From contig JASBTI010000009.1 of NCBI GenBank assembly GCA_030148505.1, positions 62,001-126,000 on the forward strand: a stretch of 64,000 nucleotides of DNA, written 5' to 3'. A program made the translations under genes and the position numbers. The notes under the pieces are model-generated. The model saw only the letters and a list, made by a program, of their open reading frames with translations. It was not told the DNA's origin and made no database searches. Below are positions 7,849 to 16,451 of the stretch, piece after piece. The DNA is from Rhodanobacter sp. (GTDB taxonomy: Bacteria; Pseudomonadota; Gammaproteobacteria; Xanthomonadales; Rhodanobacteraceae). Positions within the stretch are counted from its first letter, which is position 1. Each line of letters opens with the position of its first letter.

Positions 7849-9228
7849 TCAACCCAAGGGGCGCACGCGGAAGTTGCGCCCCTTGATCTTGCCGGCACGC
7901 AAGCGTTCCAGCGCTTTGTTGGCGAGCGGGCGGCGTATCGCCACGTAGGCGCGGGTTGCGAACACGTCGATCTTGCCGATCTCGGTGGCGGCCAGACCGG
8001 CGTCGCCGGTGAGCGCGCCGAGAATGTCGCCGGGGCGCAGTTTGTCTTGCCGTCCGGCGTCGATTACCAGGGTCTTCATCGGTGCCAGATTCAGCGTCTT
8101 GCCCCGCGCGGGGGTGATCTTGAGCGGCCGCCATGCCAACGCGGTGCCCAGCAGCTCTTCGATGTTGGCAGCCTTGGGCCGCTCGCGCGGCGTGCACAAG
8201 GTGATCGCCCGACCCGACTGGCCGGCCCGGCCGGTACGGCCGATGCGATGGGTATGGGTGTCCGGATCGTGGGCGATGTCGTAGTTGATCACCAGCGGCA
8301 GGTCGGCGATGTCGAGGCCGCGTGCGGCCACGTCGGTGGCCACCAGCACCGAGCAGCTGTGGTTGGCAAAGCGCACCAGCACCTCGTCGCGGTCGCGCTG
8401 GTCCATGTCGCCATGCAGCGCCAGCGCCGAAAAGCCGCGACGATCGAGTTCATGCGCCACGGCGTCCACCTCGCGGCGCATGTTGCAGAACACCAGCGCC
8501 TGGGCATCGCGCTGGCCGGCCAGCAACTGGGCAAGCGCATCGGGCTTCTGAGCCGGCTCCAGCTCGATGAACTGCTGGTCGATCGCGGGTTGTTGCTCGA
8601 CCGGCGCCGTTACCGTCACCACCACCGGGTTGTTCTGCACGCGCTGGCTCACGGCGCGGATTTCGTCGGGGTAGGTGGCCGAGAACAGCAGGGTCTGGTG
8701 ATGTTTGGCGATGCGCCCGATGATGTCCTCGATCGCCTCGGTAAAGCCCATGTCGAGCATGCGGTCGGCTTCATCGAGCACCAGCACCTTGATGCCGCCG
8801 CCGTGCAGGCTGCCGCGCTTGAGATGTTCCTGCACCCGGCCCGGGGTGCCGACCACGATGTGCGGATCATGGGTCAGCGAGGCCAGCTGCGGTCCCAGCG
8901 GCATGCCGCCGCACAGGGTCAGCAGCTTCACGTTGGGGATGTTGGCGGCCAGTTTGCGGATCGCCTTGCTGACCTGATCGGCCAGCTCGCGGGTCGGACA
9001 CAGCACCAGCGCCTGCAGCCTGATGGTGTCCGCGTCGAGCGACTGCAGCAGGCTCAGTCCGAACGCGGCGGTCTTGCCGCTGCCGGTCTGCGCCTGGGCA
9101 ATCACGTCGCGCCCTTCCAGCATCGGCGGCAGGCTTTGTGCCTGCACCGGTGTCATGGTGGCGTAACCGAGGGTTTCGACACTGGCAAGCAGGGCGGGTT
9201 TGAGCGGGAGTGTAGGGAAAGCGGTCAT
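7849..9228 (-). CDS. dbpA: ATP-dependent RNA helicase DbpA
   Basis: A 459-residue DEAD-box helicase. Visible motifs are the Q-motif (TMTPVQAQSLPP), Walker A AQTGSGKT (46-53), PTREL, DEAD (152-155), SAT, DVAARGLD and HRIGRTGRAG. The C-terminal ~75 residues (KLRPGDILGALTGDAGL ... IGKIDVFATRAYVAI) form the DbpA RNA-binding domain, which in E. coli recognises hairpin 92 of 23S rRNA; the role is late 50S ribosomal subunit assembly. Length matches the family (~457). It is divergent from folB with about 95 bp between the starts. Confidence 0.95.
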   Translation of the reverse strand: MTAFPTLPLKPALLASVETLGYATMTPVQAQSLPPMLEGRDVIAQAQTGSGKTAAFGLSLLQSLDADTIRLQALVLCPTRELADQVSKAIRKLAANIPNVKLLTLCGGMPLGPQLASLTHDPHIVVGTPGRVQEHLKRGSLHGGGIKVLVLDEADRMLDMGFTEAIEDIIGRIAKHHQTLLFSATYPDEIRAVSQRVQNNPVVVTVTAPVEQQPAIDQQFIELEPAQKPDALAQLLAGQRDAQALVFCNMRREVDAVAHELDRRGFSALALHGDMDQRDRDEVLVRFANHSCSVLVATDVAARGLDIADLPLVINYDIAHDPDTHTHRIGRTGRAGQSGRAITLCTPRERPKAANIEELLGTALAWRPLKITPARGKTLNLAPMKTLVIDAGRQDKLRPGDILGALTGDAGLAATEIGKIDVFATRAYVAIRRPLANKALERLRAGKIKGRNFRVRPLG

Positions 9229-9324
9229 CCGTGCATGATCGCACGAGCGTTGCGGGGCGGTTGGACTTGCATCTCCAGGCTGGCTCGTCGACCCTGTACG
9301 GCTGGCACCTCAGTGATTACCGTC

Positions 9325-9696
9325 ATGGATATCGTTTTCATCGAAGACCTGCGTATCGACACCGTCATCGGCATCTACGACTGGGAGCGTCGCGTGCGCC
9401 AGACCCTGTCTTTGGATATCGAAATGGCGTTCGACAACACCGTGCCGGCAGCCAGCGACGACATTGCGTTGACGCTCAACTACAAGGATGTGTCGAAACG
9501 TCTGATCGACTATGTCGGCGAGTCAAGCTTTGGTCTGGTCGAAACCCTGGCCGAGCGCTGTGCCGCACTGATTCGAGAGGAGTTCGCCGTTGCCTGGGTG
9601 CGCCTGAAGCTGTCCAAGCCCGGCGCGGTACGGGGAGCCAAGGCGGTGGGGGTGTGCATCGAGCGCGGTCGGCGACCGCAGACATCAGCGGAGTAA
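9325..9696 (+). CDS. folB: Dihydroneopterin aldolase
   Basis: A 123-residue cytoplasmic enzyme of folate biosynthesis that cleaves 7,8-dihydroneopterin to 6-hydroxymethyl-dihydropterin and glycolaldehyde. IEDLRIDTVIGIYDWERR at the N-terminus, LNYKDVSKRLIDYVGES in the middle and LVETLAERCAALI followed by KLSKPGAVRGAKAVGV are the standard FolB blocks, including the conserved Tyr and the catalytic Lys of LSKPGA. The ATG at 9325 is used; a much longer open frame runs upstream only because it is the shadow of dbpA. It lies 8 bp before the MscS-like gene and heads a folate cluster with folK. Confidence 0.95.
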   Translation: MDIVFIEDLRIDTVIGIYDWERRVRQTLSLDIEMAFDNTVPAASDDIALTLNYKDVSKRLIDYVGESSFGLVETLAERCAALIREEFAVAWVRLKLSKPGAVRGAKAVGVCIERGRRPQTSAE

Positions 9697-9704
9697 CGCA
9701 AGAC

Positions 9705-10979
9705 ATGGATTCACTAACCGCCCTGATGCAACAACCCGGCATGCGTTCGCTGGCCGCCATCGTGCTGCTGCTGGTTCTGGCCTGGCTGGCCGGTTTGCTG
9801 ACCCGACTGGTATTGCTGCGGGTGATGCGTGGTATCGCCAGGCGCACGGCATGGCAATGGGACGACGCGCTGTTCCAGTTCGGCGTGTTTAGCTGGCTGG
9901 CACGCTTGGTGCCCGCGCTGGTAATCCAGTTCGGCATCCAGCTGGTGCCCGACGTGCCGCCGCGGATCGAGCACCTGGTCGGCAACGTCGCGATGGCGCT
10001 GATGGTGCTTTTCGTGGTGATGGCCATCAGCCGCGCGCTGTCGGCAGTGGAGTCGCTGTACCGCGAGACCCCGGTCGGTGGGAAGCGTCCGATCAAGGGC
10101 CTGATCCAGCTGGCCAAGCTGGTGTTGTTCATCGTCAGCGCGTTGCTGATCATCGGCATGATCACCGACAAGCGGGTCGGCCTGCTGCTGTCGGGCCTGG
10201 GCGCGATGTCGGCGGTGCTGATCTTGATCTTCAAGGACACCATCCTGGGGTTCGTCGCGGGGGTGCAGTTGTCATCCAACGACATGTTGCGGGTCGGTGA
10301 CTGGATCACCATGCCCGGAGCCGGTGCCGACGGCGACGTCATCGACATCACCTTGTATACGGTGAAGGTGCGCAACTTCGACAACACCATCGTGACCATA
10401 CCGACCTGGAAACTGATTGCCGAGAGCTACCAGAACTGGCGCGGCATGGTGGATTCCGGTGGCCGCCGGATCAAGCGTGCGTTGTATCTCGATGCCAGCA
10501 GTGTGCATTTTCTCCAAAGCGACGAACTGGCCAGACTGAAACGCTTTCGTCTCCTCGGAGATTACCTGGACAGCAAACACAGCGAGCTGGCCAAGTGGAA
10601 CAGTCAGCTCGGTGAGGCGGGCGAACAGCCGTTCAACCGTCGCCGGCTGACCAATCTCGGGACGTTCCGCGCCTACGTCGGCAGCTACCTGCAGCAGCAT
10701 CCGAAGATTCATCACGAGATGACCTGCATGGCGCGCCAGCTGGCCAGTTCGCCGCAGGGTGTGCCGCTGGAGCTTTACTGCTTTACCGCGACCACCGCCT
10801 GGGCCGAGTATGAGAGTATCCAGGGGGATATCTTCGACCATCTGATCGCGCTGCTGCCGGAGTTCGGTTTGGCGTTGTATCAGCAGCCGTCCGGTCAGGA
10901 CATGCGCGCCGGACTGATGATGCGCGGCGCGACGCCGCCGTCGACGGCTATTGATGCCGGTGCCGCGGCAGATCACTGA
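9705..10979 (+). CDS. MscS-family mechanosensitive channel (YbdG-like)
   Basis: A 424-residue inner-membrane protein. Roughly five hydrophobic helices occupy residues ~15-190; the pore helix region RVGLLLSGLGAMSAVLILIFKDTILGFVAGVQL is typical of MscS, followed by NDMLRVGDWITMPGAGADGDVIDI, the conserved beta-domain. The long C-terminal cytoplasmic region (with LTNLGTFRAYVGSYLQQHP) places it in the YbdG/MscM-type subgroup, larger than classical MscS. It would release solutes on hypo-osmotic shock. GGAG precedes the ATG by 12 bases. It sits between folB and folK with 8 and 4 bp gaps, so the three are almost certainly co-transcribed, although no functional link to folate is evident. Confidence 0.9.
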   Translation: MDSLTALMQQPGMRSLAAIVLLLVLAWLAGLLTRLVLLRVMRGIARRTAWQWDDALFQFGVFSWLARLVPALVIQFGIQLVPDVPPRIEHLVGNVAMALMVLFVVMAISRALSAVESLYRETPVGGKRPIKGLIQLAKLVLFIVSALLIIGMITDKRVGLLLSGLGAMSAVLILIFKDTILGFVAGVQLSSNDMLRVGDWITMPGAGADGDVIDITLYTVKVRNFDNTIVTIPTWKLIAESYQNWRGMVDSGGRRIKRALYLDASSVHFLQSDELARLKRFRLLGDYLDSKHSELAKWNSQLGEAGEQPFNRRRLTNLGTFRAYVGSYLQQHPKIHHEMTCMARQLASSPQGVPLELYCFTATTAWAEYESIQGDIFDHLIALLPEFGLALYQQPSGQDMRAGLMMRGATPPSTAIDAGAAADH

Positions 10980-10983
10980 CGCG

Positions 10984-11472
10984 ATGGCACGGGTCTATCT
11001 GAGCCTTGGCTCCAACCTCGAGCCACAACACCATCTGCCGGTGGCGATCGAGGCGTTGCGCGCGCGCTTTGGCGACCTCACGGTATCACCGGCGTATCGC
11101 AGCCGTGCGATCGGGTTCGACGGCGCTGATTTTGTCAACCTCGCGGTGGGGTTGGACACCGACCTTTCGCCGGCTGCGCTGAACGACTGGCTGCATACGC
11201 TGGAGGATCGCCATGGCCGCCGCCGCGACGTGCCGCGCTATGCCGATCGCACGCTGGACGTGGATATCGTGTTTTACGACGATTTGGTGATCGAGGGGCC
11301 GGGACATCTGCAGATTCCGCGCCAGGAGTTGCGTCACGCATTTGTCCTCAAACCGATCGCCGATATCGCACCGGAGCTGCGACATCCGCTCAGCGGTCTG
11401 AGCATGGCGGCACTCTGGGCGGGGTTTCCGGCGGACCAGGAGCCGCTGCAGGTCGAGTCATGGCAGGATTGA
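10984..11472 (+). CDS. folK: 2-amino-4-hydroxy-6-hydroxymethyldihydropteridine pyrophosphokinase
   Basis: A 162-residue HPPK that transfers pyrophosphate from ATP to 6-hydroxymethyl-7,8-dihydropterin, the step after FolB. MARVYLSLGSNLEPQHHL at the N-terminus, DFVNLAVGLDTDLSP, LHTLEDRHGRRRD and the signature RTLDVDIVFYDD (Mg2+-binding Asp pair) followed by IPRQELRHAFVLKPIADIAP are all diagnostic. I start at the ATG at 10984, four bases after the MscS stop; the 11-codon upstream extension overlaps that gene and is not conserved in the family. Confidence 0.95.
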   Translation: MARVYLSLGSNLEPQHHLPVAIEALRARFGDLTVSPAYRSRAIGFDGADFVNLAVGLDTDLSPAALNDWLHTLEDRHGRRRDVPRYADRTLDVDIVFYDDLVIEGPGHLQIPRQELRHAFVLKPIADIAPELRHPLSGLSMAALWAGFPADQEPLQVESWQD

Positions 11473-11546
11473 TTACCGCCGCACGGTCGCCAAGGGTCGG
11501 CGGATGCTAGAAAGACCACTTTGACAACTCGGATGAGGGGGAGCTC

Positions 11547-12407
11547 ATGGCTGGAAAATTCGCCCGTAGTTGGGCCTTGATGAAGGCCAGCGCAGCGGTA
11601 TTGCGTTCGGACAAGTCGCTGTTGGTTTTCCCGCTGCTGTCGGGATTGTGTACGCTGGTGGTGGCGGCGAGTTTCCTGATTCCGGTCGGGATCATGGTGA
11701 TCGGTGGCGAACATGCCGGCCAGGACCTGCAGAACCGGATGTCGGCGGGTGCCTATCTGCTGATGTTCGCGTTCTACCTGGTGCAGTACTTCGTCATCAT
11801 CTTCTTTCAGACAGCACTGACCGGGGTGGCGCTTATGCACTTGCGCGGCGAGCCGACCAGCGTCGCAGTCGGGTTTGCACTGGCCCGTTCGCGCTGGTCG
11901 AGCATCCTCGGCTACGCCTTGATCGCGGCGACCGTCGGCTTGCTGTTGCGGATGATCCAGGAGCGGCTGGGGCTGATCGGTCGCCTGGTGATCGGCTTCG
12001 TCGGGCTGGCCTGGACCGTGGCGACGTTTCTGGTGGTGCCGGTGCTGGCCAGCCAGGAGGTCGGTCCGGTGGATGCGGTCAAGCGCAGCGTGGAACTGCT
12101 CAAGCGCAGCTGGGGCGAGAACCTGATCGGCAGTGGTGGCATCGGTGTGGTGTTCGGCCTGCTCATCTTTCTGGCGGTACTCGCGGCGGCGGCACTGATC
12201 GGTGGCGCGGTGACCCTGAACTCCGGCGTAGCGCTGGTGGCGGCGGTGGTCGTGGCCGTGCTCGGGCTGATTCTGCTCAGTCTGATCCAGGCATCGATGC
12301 AAGGCATCTACGCGGCGGCGCTGTACCGCTATGCGGAAGCGGGCGAAACCAGTGTCGGTTTCGATCCGGCCTTGCTGGAACAGGCCTTCAAACCCAAGAA
12401 GAAATAG
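11547..12407 (+). CDS. DUF6159-like integral membrane protein
   Basis: A 286-residue protein with about six transmembrane segments and the lead-in KFARSWALMKASAAVLRSD, typical of a family of uncharacterised bacterial membrane proteins with a short amphipathic N-terminus. The loop ASQEVGPVDAVKRSVELLKR between membrane segments is a recognisable block. GAGGGGGAG lies just upstream of the ATG, a strong ribosome binding site. The C-terminus is cytosolic and basic (FKPKKK). The function is unknown. It stands 74 bp after folK and could be the last gene of that operon. Confidence 0.8.
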   Translation: MAGKFARSWALMKASAAVLRSDKSLLVFPLLSGLCTLVVAASFLIPVGIMVIGGEHAGQDLQNRMSAGAYLLMFAFYLVQYFVIIFFQTALTGVALMHLRGEPTSVAVGFALARSRWSSILGYALIAATVGLLLRMIQERLGLIGRLVIGFVGLAWTVATFLVVPVLASQEVGPVDAVKRSVELLKRSWGENLIGSGGIGVVFGLLIFLAVLAAAALIGGAVTLNSGVALVAAVVVAVLGLILLSLIQASMQGIYAAALYRYAEAGETSVGFDPALLEQAFKPKKK

Positions 12408-12428
12408 TCCGGCCGGCGCGCTCCGGAG

Positions 12429-12445
12429 GGTCGCGTTCCGCGACC
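12429..12445. terminator. Short hairpin between convergent genes
   Basis: GGTCGCG/CGCGACC with a 3-nt loop lies exactly between the stop codons of the convergent DUF6159-like and pteridine reductase genes. There is no T-tract, so efficiency is doubtful. Confidence 0.35.
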
Positions 12446-13191
12446 TACACCGTGAGCGTGCGGCCACCGTCGATGCGGATGATCTGGCCGGTGACAAACG
12501 AGGCGTCGCGCAGTAGCCACAGTACGCCGCCGGCCACGTCCTCGGGACTGCCGGCGCGTTGCAGCGGGGTGCGTGCCAGCAGCGCCTGCTGGTCGTCGTC
12601 GGTCTTGCCGTCGCTGGGCCACAACACCGCGCCGGGGGCGATGCCGTTGACCCGTATGTCCGGTCCCAGCTCCAGCGCCAGCGAACGGGTCATTGCGCTC
12701 AGCGCCGCCTTGGCCATGCAGTACAAGGTGTGGCCTGCCAGCGGTCGCTCGGCGTAGATGTCCAGCAGGTTGACGATGCCACCCCGCGTCTCGCGCAGCG
12801 CTGGTATCGCCGCCTGACAGAGAAAGAACGGCGCCTGTGCATTGGAGGCGAACAACTCGTCCCATTGCATCGGCGTTGCCGTGCCCAGCGGGGTCGAGTA
12901 GAACGCCGAAGCGTTGTTGACCAGGGCGTCGAGTCGCCCGTAGTGCGCCAGCAGCTGTTCGATCAACCTGGGCAGCCTGGGCAGCTCGGCCAGCTCGGCT
13001 TGCAGCAGCAGAGTGCTTTCCGGACGCTGCTGCTCCAATTCGCTGGATAGTGCGCATGCCGCATCGGCGGAATGGCGGTAGTGCAGGGCCAGGTCATAGC
13101 CGGCGCCATGCAGGGTGCGCGCGATGGTGGCGCCGACGCGGCGGCCGGCGCCAGTAATCAGCGCGACGGGTCGGTCATGGCGTGGCTTCAT
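12445..13191 (-). CDS. folM: Short-chain pteridine (dihydrofolate) reductase, FolM/PTR1 type
   Basis: A 248-residue SDR enzyme. VALITGAGRRVGATIARTL is the NADP-binding TGxxxRxG motif of the PTR1/FolM subgroup (Arg after GAG), with NNAS near residue 90 and the catalytic Tyr in LYCMAKAALSAMTRSLA. IRVNGIAPGAVLWP is also typical of pteridine reductases. It likely reduces dihydropterins, dihydromonapterin or dihydrofolate using NADPH. AGGAGG seven bases upstream of the ATG at 13191 fixes the start and rejects an 8-codon longer reading. Its position opposite folB-folK supports the folate/pterin assignment. Another SDR activity cannot be excluded. Confidence 0.82.
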   Translation of the reverse strand: MKPRHDRPVALITGAGRRVGATIARTLHGAGYDLALHYRHSADAACALSSELEQQRPESTLLLQAELAELPRLPRLIEQLLAHYGRLDALVNNASAFYSTPLGTATPMQWDELFASNAQAPFFLCQAAIPALRETRGGIVNLLDIYAERPLAGHTLYCMAKAALSAMTRSLALELGPDIRVNGIAPGAVLWPSDGKTDDDQQALLARTPLQRAGSPEDVAGGVLWLLRDASFVTGQIIRIDGGRTLTV

Positions 13192-13261
13192 GGCAGGCCT
13201 CCTGCAGCAATTCAACCCGCAGCTTGCCGCAATGCGAGCAGGACGTCATCACACGCAACGG

Positions 13262-13948
13262 TTAGGTTGGCTTCGCTGCCGTCGACCCCGTCGGCGTCGC
13301 GTCGGTCCGTTGCGACGACGGTGTTGTCGCTGTGTCCACATCCTCCGAGCCCACCACGTCACCACTGAACAAGGTGATCGCCGTATGGGCGACCTGGCGG
13401 GTGTCGTAGTACGCATAGGCGCCCACGCCCACGGCGCCGACTACCGGCAGCCAGCGAGAGAGCCCTTCGTTGAGCGTGCGCCTGGTAAGTTTGAGGCCAA
13501 TCTGCTCGGCCAGACGCCGCAGGACACGCTGCGACATCGGCCGAAACAACACCCGGTCGCCCATCTGCACCACCAGGTCACGGAAAGCCTGCGCCGCGGT
13601 GTGCCGGAACAGGCACCACAGCATCTGCTCGCGGCCCAGGCGTGCATGCTGGCCGTAGCAGGCGGCAATATCGCTGACCAACTGGGCCTGAATCTTCCAC
13701 AGGGCCGCCAGCTCGGGCAGTAAGGTCAGCCAGCCTAGCGGTCCTGGCGGCAAGGCCAGCGAACCCGCCGTGATGGCAGCCCGTTGCGCTGCGCGGCGAC
13801 CAAGCCGATGTGCCTCGACGGCGGGTTCGCGGCTATTGCCGATGGCGCTGTCCGGTACCTGGCTGACGAAGTCGAGAATAGCCTGGGTGATACGGCCAGG
13901 TTCGGCCGATGGAATGACAGCGGGGACCTGTTGCGTGGGCGATGTCAC
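13262..13948 (-). CDS. EcsC-like protein
   Basis: A 228-residue protein resembling the EcsC family: a central hydrophobic region (AITAGSLALPPGPLGWLTLLPELAALWKIQAQLVSDIA is the hallmark block) and a second one near residue 165 (LPVVGAVGVGAYAYYDT). I chose the GTG at 13948 because GAGGAGG lies six to eight bases upstream; the ATG at 13978 has no such site. EcsC-like proteins are membrane-associated and poorly understood. It follows folM by 70 bp in reverse order (it is upstream on the minus strand), so the two may share a transcript. Confidence 0.75.
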   Translation of the reverse strand: MTSPTQQVPAVIPSAEPGRITQAILDFVSQVPDSAIGNSREPAVEAHRLGRRAAQRAAITAGSLALPPGPLGWLTLLPELAALWKIQAQLVSDIAACYGQHARLGREQMLWCLFRHTAAQAFRDLVVQMGDRVLFRPMSQRVLRRLAEQIGLKLTRRTLNEGLSRWLPVVGAVGVGAYAYYDTRQVAHTAITLFSGDVVGSEDVDTATTPSSQRTDATPTGSTAAKPT

Positions 13949-14144
13949 ACGTTCCTCCTCGGAAGCCCGACGATACAAACCGGCGTAGCCGTTGCTACGG
14001 ACCTCGGTGGAAAGGCCTGTCAGATTACGTCATTTCCGGGTTCTGAATCTCTCGCCGCCAAGCAGGGGTGTTCAGGGCAGGGATGAATGACGGCTGAGAC
14101 ATTGGCTGTGGAGACCGTGACCTATGACGCAGGCATGTCATATC

Positions 14145-14162
14145 GCAATGTTATAACATTGC
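14145..14162. promoter_or_regulatory. 18-bp palindromic operator, Zur-box-like
   Basis: GCAATGTTATAACATTGC is a perfect palindrome 38 bp upstream of the TonB receptor start. Its arms share ATGTTATA/TATAACAT with the gamma-proteobacterial Zur consensus (a longer palindrome of GAAATGTTATA arms). The placement over a promoter of an outer-membrane receptor fits zinc-dependent repression. The match is from memory of the consensus and the two half-sites here overlap more closely than in E. coli. Confidence 0.45.
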
Positions 14163-14200
14163 AAACTATCGCTTCGTTCTTTCACTTTCGGGTCTATCTG

Positions 14201-16372
14201 ATGAAACGTTCCATGCTGGCCTTGAGCCTGGCCGCCGCGCTGGGTCTGGTAAACGTTCAGGCTGCCGTGGCAGCCGCCATACCTGGAGATGTGGCGGATG
14301 CCCGCCCGGCGGTTGATGGAGGGGGCCACAACACGCCGCCGCGCAAGACACGCACGCTCAGCGCCGTCGATGTCTCGGCGGCGCTCGACCAGTCGCGCAA
14401 TGCGCTCTCGCCGGATACCGGTAGCAGCCAGTACGTGATTGACCAGAAGGCGATTGCGCAGTTGCCACTGGGCGCCTCGACGCCACTCAACCAGGTACTT
14501 CTGCAGGCGCCGGGTGTCGTGCAGGATTCCTATGGCGGCCTGCATGTGCGCGGCGATCATGCCAACCTGCAATACCGCATCAACGGCGTGATCATCCCGG
14601 AGTCGATCGCGGGCTTCGGCCAGACCCTGGACGCGCGAACCATCGCCAATGTGAAGCTGCTCGATGGCGCACTACCGGCCCAATACGGTTTGCGCACCGC
14701 CGCTGTGGTCGACATCACCACCAAGAGTGGCCATCAGCTTGGCAATGGCGGCAGCGTCGGTGTCACTGGCGGTTCGTATGGCACGTTCAATCCGAACGCG
14801 TCGGTCTGGGGCAGCAACGACCGCTGGAGCTGGTTCGTTACTGGCAACTATATGCAGAACAACATCGGCATCGAGAATCCCACCCCCAGCCGCACGCCGA
14901 TCCACGACCACACCAACCAGGTCAAGGGCTTCGGTGACATCTCCTATCTGCTCAACCAGAACACCCGGCTGAGCTTGATGTTCGGTGCCGCCAACAGCCG
15001 CTTTCAGATTCCCAACAATCCTCACCAGGTGCCGGAGTTCGGCTACCTCAATACCACCAGCTTCAACTCGGCCGACCTCAACGAGCAGCAGCGTGAAACC
15101 ACCCGCTTCGGTGTGCTCTCCCTGCAGGGCAAGCTGGCGGGAACCGACTATCAGGTATCGCTGGGACAGCGGTACAGCAGCCTGGGCTTTTTCCCCGACA
15201 AGGCTGGTGACCTGGTCTTCAACGGCCTTGCATCAACCATCAGCCGCAGCAACCGTGCCAGTACCCTGCAGGCCGACTTCGCCACGCCGCTGGGGGACAA
15301 CCACACTTTGCGTTACGGCCTTTACGGCAGCTTCGAGCGTGCCGCCAGCGGCAACAACGCCTTTGTCTTTCCTGCCGATGCCAACGGCAACCAGACCAGC
15401 ACCACGCCGATCAACATCATCGACAACAACCAGTTTACCGCGAAGACCTGGTCGGCCTACGTGCAGGATGAGTGGAGCATCGGCGAAAAGTGGACGGTGA
15501 ACTACGGATTGCGCGGCGACCGTTATCAACTGTTTCGCACCGAAAGCCAGCTCAGTCCACGCCTGGGGGTGGTCTATCAGGCCACCGACACCACCACAGT
15601 GCATGCGGGCTACTCACGCTACTTCACTCCGCCGGCGACCGAGGCGATCAGCAGCCGCGATATCGCGAAGTTCGCGGGAACCACCAACGCGCTGCCGGTC
15701 ACCGGCAACAACACGCCGCTGGCCGAACGATTGGATTACTTCGATGTCGGCATCTCGCAGAACATCGGCAACGCCTGGACACTCGGCCTGGATGGCTATT
15801 ACCGCAAGATCCACCGCCTGCAGGACGAGGGGCAATTCGGGGCCGCCCTGGTGTATTCCAATTTCAACTACGCCCAAGGCCGCGTGCGCGGCGCGGAATT
15901 TACCGCCGACTACACCCAGGGCCCGCTGTCAGCCTATTTCAACCTGGCCTACAGCCGGGCGATGGGCAAACGGGTAATCACCGGCCAGTACAACTTCTCG
16001 CCTCAGGACCTGGCGTACATCGCCAACCACTACATCCACCTCGATCACGATCAAAAGCTCACCTCATCAGGCGGCATCAGCTACGCGCTGGACAGCGCGA
16101 CCAAGGTCGGCGCCGATTACATCTTCGGCAGTGGTTTGCGCAAGGCCGGGCTGGTGCCGAATGGCTTGTCGCTGCCGTACTACTTCCAGTTGAACTTCAA
16201 CGTAGCACACGAGTTCAACATCGCCGGCTTCGGCAAGCTGCATACCCAGCTGGCGCTGATCAATGCGCTGGATCGCACCTACGAGTTGCGCGATGGCACC
16301 GGCATCGGCGTTGGCGCACCCCAGTACGGTCCGCGTCGCGGCTTGTATCTGAGCCTGCAAAAAGACTTCTGA
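14201..16372 (+). CDS. TonB-dependent receptor (possible zinc/metal receptor)
   Basis: A 723-residue outer-membrane receptor. A signal peptide (MKRSMLALSLAAALGLVNVQ, cleavage near AVAAA) is followed by a plug domain (LNQVLLQAPGVVQDSYGGLH, HVRGDHANLQYRINGVIIPE, GLRTAAVVDITTKSG) and a 22-strand barrel ending GPRRGLYLSLQKDF with terminal Phe. Loops carry His-rich patches (PIHDHTNQ, NHYIHLDHDQ) that could bind a metal. The TonB box region is not obvious. I use the ATG at 14201, since the frame upstream is not signal-like. With the palindrome upstream, zinc uptake under Zur control is the leading hypothesis, not a demonstrated function. Confidence 0.88.
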   Translation: MKRSMLALSLAAALGLVNVQAAVAAAIPGDVADARPAVDGGGHNTPPRKTRTLSAVDVSAALDQSRNALSPDTGSSQYVIDQKAIAQLPLGASTPLNQVLLQAPGVVQDSYGGLHVRGDHANLQYRINGVIIPESIAGFGQTLDARTIANVKLLDGALPAQYGLRTAAVVDITTKSGHQLGNGGSVGVTGGSYGTFNPNASVWGSNDRWSWFVTGNYMQNNIGIENPTPSRTPIHDHTNQVKGFGDISYLLNQNTRLSLMFGAANSRFQIPNNPHQVPEFGYLNTTSFNSADLNEQQRETTRFGVLSLQGKLAGTDYQVSLGQRYSSLGFFPDKAGDLVFNGLASTISRSNRASTLQADFATPLGDNHTLRYGLYGSFERAASGNNAFVFPADANGNQTSTTPINIIDNNQFTAKTWSAYVQDEWSIGEKWTVNYGLRGDRYQLFRTESQLSPRLGVVYQATDTTTVHAGYSRYFTPPATEAISSRDIAKFAGTTNALPVTGNNTPLAERLDYFDVGISQNIGNAWTLGLDGYYRKIHRLQDEGQFGAALVYSNFNYAQGRVRGAEFTADYTQGPLSAYFNLAYSRAMGKRVITGQYNFSPQDLAYIANHYIHLDHDQKLTSSGGISYALDSATKVGADYIFGSGLRKAGLVPNGLSLPYYFQLNFNVAHEFNIAGFGKLHTQLALINALDRTYELRDGTGIGVGAPQYGPRRGLYLSLQKDF

Positions 16373-16451
16373 GAAGCTGCCTATTGCCGAAACTGGCCTC
16401 ATCGCTGTTGCGTAGAGAAAGCCATCGCCGGGACGGGCGAAGGCATCCGTT

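Noticed and set aside
8047-9324. Long plus-strand frame upstream of folB
   Set aside because: It is antisense to dbpA over its whole length, with no family features; only the last 124 codons are the real folB.
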